This document shows, piece after piece, positions 60,505-64,000 of a DNA stretch of 64,000 nt. The notes beneath the pieces are model-generated. The model was not told where the DNA came from. It searched no databases and saw only the letters and a program-made list of their open reading frames with translations. The stretch covers positions 62,001-126,000 of the forward strand of contig JAKFUF010000062.1 in NCBI GenBank assembly GCA_021732845.1. The letters are read 5' to 3'. The stretch comes from Planctomycetaceae bacterium (GTDB lineage: Bacteria > Planctomycetota > Planctomycetia > Planctomycetales > Planctomycetaceae). The position numbers and the translations under genes are program-made. Within the stretch, counting starts at the first letter, position 1; each line of letters starts with the position of its first letter.

Positions 60505-61059
60505 ATGCACTTTTTCAGCCGCACCAGCGATATCATCAGCCGCAGCTTGACGGACATCCTGATCGGAGAAGCGAATCCGCTTCAGGCGATCACCCAGGTT
60601 GAGAGCGAAATCGAGCAGGGGGTCGCCGGGGTGCGGCGCTGTGTGCAGACAGCACAGGCGAACGAACAGCGTCTGCTGACGGAACTCGAAGAGTATCAGA
60701 AGCAGTCGGTGCAGTGGGGGCACAGCGCGCGGTCCTCGCTCGCGGCGGGACATGAAGACGACGCCCGCACCGCCCTGCGGCGACGGCACGAGATGGATGA
60801 CTTGATCGCTGGTCTCAGGCAGGAGCATGTCAGCGCCGTTGCCACCCGCGAGCAGTTGACGACAACCCTCCGCGCGGTTGAGGCCCGTCTGGCCGAGGCC
60901 CGGCGCCTGCGGCAGCAGATCGAAGAGGGCTCGATTCCGCAGGCGACGGCCGCCACGCAGAATTCTGCCTACAACGGCGACAACTGGGACCAGTCGCGCG
61001 CCGCGGATGTCGAAGCCGAGCTGGCGGCGATGCGGCAGGAACTGGACCAGTCGCGGTAG
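60505..61059 (+). CDS. PspA/IM30-like protein
   Basis: The 184-residue protein resembles PspA/Vipp1: an amphipathic N-terminal segment (MHFFSRTSDIISRSLTDILIGEANP), then a long coiled coil of Ala/Glu/Arg/Gln heptads (VESEIEQGVAGVRRCVQTAQANEQRLLTELEEY and onwards to residue 150). It is shorter than typical PspA (about 220), lacking the last helix. Such proteins stabilise the inner membrane under stress. No psp regulators are adjacent. Confidence 0.75.
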   Translation: MHFFSRTSDIISRSLTDILIGEANPLQAITQVESEIEQGVAGVRRCVQTAQANEQRLLTELEEYQKQSVQWGHSARSSLAAGHEDDARTALRRRHEMDDLIAGLRQEHVSAVATREQLTTTLRAVEARLAEARRLRQQIEEGSIPQATAATQNSAYNGDNWDQSRAADVEAELAAMRQELDQSR

Positions 61060-61099
61060 CTGTCTTCGGCGGCGGTTCATGCATGTTATCGACAAAATT

Positions 61100-61250
61100 A
61101 ATATCAAATTTAAGATTTAAAATTTCACAGTCTGTACATCGGCCTCGAACCGACTGATAACTCTTTGCGGTGCAGTCAGGTACTGTCCGCTTGAAAATCA
61201 GACGTTTCCAAAAGCGTTTTACTGTGAAATCTGAAATCTGAAATTCTGTC
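61100..61250. repeat. 150-bp palindromic element, second member
   Basis: The arms are built from AAATTTAAGATTT/CAGATTTCACAGT units. The centre matches that of 57351-57504 when both are read on the minus strand, sharing CGGTTCGAG/GGGTTCGAG. The AAATCAGACGTTTCC segment (61195-61209) is also in the element at 45165. It fills most of the gap 61060-61330. Confidence 0.8.
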
Positions 61251-61330
61251 TAAATCAGAGGCTTTTTTCGGACTCATCGCCGACAGTCATCACGTCTACA
61301 ACGAGCAACCCCCACAACGGCCAAACGAAC

Positions 61331-61356
61331 GCGGCCCGCGCTGTCGCGCGGGCCGC
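61331..61356 (-). terminator. GC hairpin after PPIase gene
   Basis: A perfect 11-bp stem, GCGGCCCGCGC / GCGCGGGCCGC, encloses TGTC. It lies 46 bases beyond the end of the PPIase gene on the minus strand and is followed by GTTCGTTTGG, a weak T run. Confidence 0.7.
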
Positions 61357-61401
61357 TGGTCAATCTCGCTCAGTTGATCTCACTTTGTCAGGAGATCTGT
61401 T

Positions 61402-62565
61402 CTATTCACGTGCGGCCGCTTTGCTCGCGGCGGGGCGGGCCGATGTCCGGGCTGGAGTGCGCGTTCCAGAGACTGGGGTGACGCGTTCTTCGGGCGGGGT
61501 GGCGCGTCCCGTGCCGGCGGCGGCGGGACTGGAGGGCATGCCGGCCGCGGCGGTGGGCCGCTTGTCAGACTTGGAGGTGACGCCGGTCAGGTAGTTGTCA
61601 ACCCGTGCTTCGGCCTTCACCTTTTCGAAGACCTTGGCGACCGATTCTTGAACTTTCCGTTCCTGAATTTCTTCCTTCAGGATCGGCAGGACTTCCTTCT
61701 TGTCGACGACAGTCGGCTCGGTCTGGCCTTCACACTTGATGATGATGAAGCGGTCGAGGCCCACCTGGATGACGCCAGAAATTTCGCCTTCCTGCAGGGC
61801 GAAGGCAGCCTTTTCGACTTCAGGAACGCCGGAGTGCTTGCGGATGGCGGGGACGCTGCCGCCCAGCGGACGGCTGGAGGGGTCCACGGAGTGTTCGTAG
61901 GCCAGCCGTTCAAAGGTCTCGGGATTCTTGGAGGCCTTTTCCCAGACCGTGGCCGCGCGGCGTTGGTTGTCCAGGACGATGACCCGGGCCTTGACGCGGG
62001 GGCCGTAGTTGGATTCGAACGCTTCGTCCATTTCGGCTTTGGTGATCGTCACCTGTCCACCGGCCAGCTTGCGCAGTGCCAGCATCGGCCAGATGATGTC
62101 GCGTTGGTACTGCATCGGCGACAGGCCGCGTTCGGCCTGCAGCATGTTGAGCCACTGCTGGGTGTCGAGATTGAATTTCTTGGCCAGCTTGGCGATCTCT
62201 TCCTTCACTTCCGCCGCACCGACCTCGACGCCGGCCTTGGCACAGGCCTGCTCGATGATCTTGTGGTTGATCATGTTTTCCAGGACTTCCTGGCCATGCC
62301 GGTCCATGCATTCCTTGGCGACATCGTCCCAGGCGATCAGATCCTGGTTGACGCGTGCCAGATAGTGATCAGTTTTTTCGGCGTTGGCGGTCGCCTTGCC
62401 GACCGTTGCCCGGCCGGGCTGCTGCTGCGAGAAGGCGGACGTGGGCCGGAACACCTGCCACAGCACCCCGCCGATGAGCAGAGCCACGGCAGTTCCCGCC
62501 ACGGCCAGCAGATATCTGGGTTTTCCGGGAGCCACAGCCAACCCGGCGATTTGTTCACGACTCAT
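61402..62565 (-). CDS. SurA/PpiC-type peptidylprolyl isomerase
   Basis: The 387-residue protein has one N-terminal transmembrane segment (about 18-38), a SurA-like helical N-domain (DDVAKECMDRHGQEVLENMINHKIIEQ) and a parvulin-like domain (about 190-290: ARVIVLDN, FERLAYEHSVDPSSRPLGGSVPAI, VEKAAFALQEGEISGVIQVG, FIIIKCEG). A Pro/Ala/Thr-rich tail ends the protein. It likely assists folding of exported proteins at the inner membrane. ATG 62565 starts the conserved region. Confidence 0.85.
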   Translation of the reverse strand: MSREQIAGLAVAPGKPRYLLAVAGTAVALLIGGVLWQVFRPTSAFSQQQPGRATVGKATANAEKTDHYLARVNQDLIAWDDVAKECMDRHGQEVLENMINHKIIEQACAKAGVEVGAAEVKEEIAKLAKKFNLDTQQWLNMLQAERGLSPMQYQRDIIWPMLALRKLAGGQVTITKAEMDEAFESNYGPRVKARVIVLDNQRRAATVWEKASKNPETFERLAYEHSVDPSSRPLGGSVPAIRKHSGVPEVEKAAFALQEGEISGVIQVGLDRFIIIKCEGQTEPTVVDKKEVLPILKEEIQERKVQESVAKVFEKVKAEARVDNYLTGVTSKSDKRPTAAAGMPSSPAAAGTGRATPPEERVTPVSGTRTPARTSARPAASKAAARE

Positions 62566-62995
62566 GGAACGTCTCCCGTCCTTAGGATGACCCCCAGGGT
62601 TGTTACGAAGTCAACCCACGGTCCGATTGGGCCGGCCTTATAGACCGACCCGCGGAATCGGTCAAGATCCGTTGGTGTGAAAGCTTCTCGGCGTCAAACA
62701 GTCAAACATCGCGCGCTTTCAAATCCGCGAAATTGGCTGGCTACTCCTAGAATGCGGTGATCGAAGTGAGCGCTTCCTTCGGGCGACTGTGCGGAGCCGC
62801 ACGAAGCGCGCAAGAATTCGCCGAGACATCCAGGCACCGCAGGGCCGCGGCAGGGTCCACCTGCCCCAATTCGTGATTGGTTGCGAAAAGAAGTCGTTGG
62901 CATATCGTTTGCTTTACTTAGGTGCTACCGCCGAGATCATTCTACGGTTCCTGAGTCGGGTCCACCGTGCGACTCCGGCTTCGATTGGAGGTCGC
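62566..62995. other. Divergent intergenic region
   Basis: The 430 bases between the PPIase and TerB-like genes hold both promoters. A plus-strand frame starting at 62789 is continuous with the TerB-like gene, but its first 69 codons are Arg-rich and unconserved. No repeat is visible. Confidence 0.4.
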
Positions 62996-63571
62996 ATGTC
63001 GAAGGACATCTTTCGTGAGCGTGAGCGTGTTGAGGAGGACGCCTATTTCCACCGGGTGGACGCCGACCTGATCGCGAAGCTGCGCCAGAACGCCCAGCTC
63101 AGCGAGATTGCTCACACGCTGGCTGAGAAACTGCATGCCGACGAGCCGGCGCTTCTCGAACGCATCCAAAAACTCGGTGTGACGCTCGATACCGGCGCTG
63201 CTTTCATCCTGGCGCCGCTGGTCGATGTCGCCTGGGCCGACGGCGACGTGAGCCACGCCGAGCGTGCCGCCATTCTTCACATCGCGAATCAGCGCGGCGT
63301 GGTGCCGGGGTCCGCCGATCATCGTCAACTTCTCGATTGGCTGGCTGTCCGCCCTCCGGACGACATTTTGCAGACCGCACTGGACGCGATCCGGATCGGC
63401 ATCTCGGTCCTGACCCCAGACGAAGCGAAACAACGGGTCGCGGCCATGATCAAGGCGTGTGAAGAGGTGGCGAAAGCCGCGGGCGGGCTCAGCGGCTTGC
63501 TTCAACTGGAAGGCATCTCGCGAGACGAAGGCGCGGTCATCGCCGCCATCCGCCGCCATCTGGCCGAATAA
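62996..63571 (+). CDS. TerB-like helical protein
   Basis: The 191-residue protein starts at ATG 62996 after GGAGG. It is helical and resembles TerB (tellurite-resistance) domains: FILAPLVDVAWADGDVSHAERAAILHIANQRG has the acidic metal-binding Asp pairs of the family (VAWADGDV), followed by later helices SADHRQLLDWLAV. TerB domains occur in stress and phage-defence contexts, but no ter partner genes are close by. The function is not assignable beyond the fold. Confidence 0.75.
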   Translation: MSKDIFRERERVEEDAYFHRVDADLIAKLRQNAQLSEIAHTLAEKLHADEPALLERIQKLGVTLDTGAAFILAPLVDVAWADGDVSHAERAAILHIANQRGVVPGSADHRQLLDWLAVRPPDDILQTALDAIRIGISVLTPDEAKQRVAAMIKACEEVAKAAGGLSGLLQLEGISRDEGAVIAAIRRHLAE

Positions 63572-63858
63572 GGATTTGGCGCCACCCCGTCGGCCATGCG
63601 ACATGACTCATTGCCCGCCGCTGGAGCTGACCGCGATTGGCCTTCAAATCCACGGGAATTGGCCGAGGCGGGCCATCCCGCGAGCGGCTTGGCGAAGGCG
63701 TGCGGTCAGGTGTGTCGCCGGAATCACGGGCGTGAGCAATTCCCTCGACATTCGGCTGCCGGTCATCGCATGAACTCCATCGATTCGACGGGGGCACTGG
63801 GACAACCGGGGCACTGGTCGATTGCTGGATCTGCAACCGGGTCACTGGGGATCAGTCA

Positions 63859-64000
63859 TCAAATCCGCTTCAATTTCAAGAGCCACGTCTTCACCAGTTG
63901 TGTCAACCCGACATACCCGACAAGCGTCGCCACCAGCATCGGCCAGTAGGCGGCGGGCAGAGGCACGAGACCCAGCAGACCGCCGAGCGGCGTGAACGGG
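63859..64000 (-). CDS. C-terminus of a magnesium-type P-type ATPase
   Basis: The minus-strand frame from 64000 to the stop TGA (63861-63859) gives PFTPLGGLLGLVPLPAAYWP..., about 46 residues ending KLKRI. The pattern of helix ending in LVKTWL and the PLPxxYWP segment matches the last two transmembrane helices of Mg2+-importing P-type ATPases (MgtA-like). The start and catalytic DKTGT lie to the right of this window, so the identification rests on the tail only. Confidence 0.65.
   Translation of the reverse strand, partial: PFTPLGGLLGLVPLPAAYWPMLVATLVGYVGLTQLVKTWLLKLKRI

Larger units (their letters stand above)
2970..63887. repeat. Dispersed octamer GAGCCACG/CGTGGCTC (40 sites)
   Basis: By hand count the octamer begins at 2970, 9483, 9531, 10470, 10695, 12155, 16125, 17564, 19670, 21676, 24539, 24550, 26915, 28513, 29405, 29830, 33720, 33912, 35135, 36013, 36651, 39603, 40968, 42469, 43901, 44097, 44709, 45133, 47553, 48045, 51819, 52772, 54759, 55583, 55684, 57221, 58032, 62481, 63250 and 63880. 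Twenty are in each orientation. Given the window's composition about four would be expected. Most lie inside genes, in all three frames. The commonest flanking base before the octamer is T or C. Confidence 0.85.

Overview
The window is a GC-rich bacterial chromosome segment that reads as a planctomycete (Planctomycetota, Planctomycetia). Typical families of that phylum are present: a giant secreted ThuA / beta-propeller / multi-haem c-type protein, a DUF1501 Tat-exported protein, a Tat-exported Gfo/Idh/MocA oxidoreductase, a BlaI-M56 pair with TIGR03067-like domains, DUF4129 and BatA-type membrane proteins, a PSP1 protein with a Gly/Cys tail, and an ABC-2 exporter next to a large conserved membrane-anchored protein. 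The genus cannot be fixed from this sequence. No rRNA, tRNA, CRISPR array, prophage or complete insertion sequence was seen.

Layout. 0-4 kb: envelope and secreted hypotheticals, with a strong terminator at 4.14 kb. 4.3-10.9 kb: one 2222-codon secreted cytochrome. 11.3-14.8 kb: an NfeD/ClpP-class membrane protein convergent with ispD, then an FHA protein. 15.0-18.4 kb: a BlaI repressor with a perfect palindrome in front, followed by an M56 peptidase carrying four TIGR03067-like repeats. 18.4-25.5 kb (minus): ABC ATPase, ABC permease, conserved 596-aa protein and DUF4129 protein. 26-28 kb: Rcp1-like response regulator, small HARE-HTH protein, double zinc-ribbon protein, and a repeat-rich stretch with a broken gene. 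28.4-36.8 kb (minus): dimethylformamidase-like protein, Kelch-like propeller, amidohydrolase, acetamidase/formamidase, non-canonical Nramp transporter and DUF2071 protein. 37-45 kb: Gfo/Idh oxidoreductase, prephenate dehydrogenase divergent from lexA, a membrane GTPase, and a coupled minus-strand set PSP1 - TPR-like - HemD. 45.4-51.9 kb: BatA/vWA protein, GT39 glycosyltransferase, RmlC, beta-CASP metallo-hydrolase and PhoU. 52-57 kb: DUF1501 protein, TPR protein, and an ECF sigma / membrane anti-sigma-like / secreted DUF4097-like trio. 57.5-64 kb: aldehyde dehydrogenase, Tat cupin-like protein, PspA-like protein, PPIase, TerB-like protein and the C-terminus of a probable Mg2+ P-type ATPase.

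The least explained material is non-coding. (i) The octamer GAGCCACG/CGTGGCTC occurs 40 times by hand count, about ten times the number composition predicts, in all reading frames and both orientations, and once as an inverted pair in an intergenic gap; this resembles an uptake-sequence or other genome-wide DNA signal. (ii) A roughly 320-bp dispersed element occurs in full at 27.9 and 32.7-33.0 kb and in part at 38.6 and 59.1 kb, and one copy forms the end of a truncated gene. (iii) About 150-bp palindromic elements carry arms built from GAAATCTGAAAT units. (iv) Heptanucleotide arrays and AATCGAAA-type repeats occur between genes, and in two places have entered coding sequence or supply a stop codon. 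Together these suggest an active small-repeat landscape around fairly ordinary genes.
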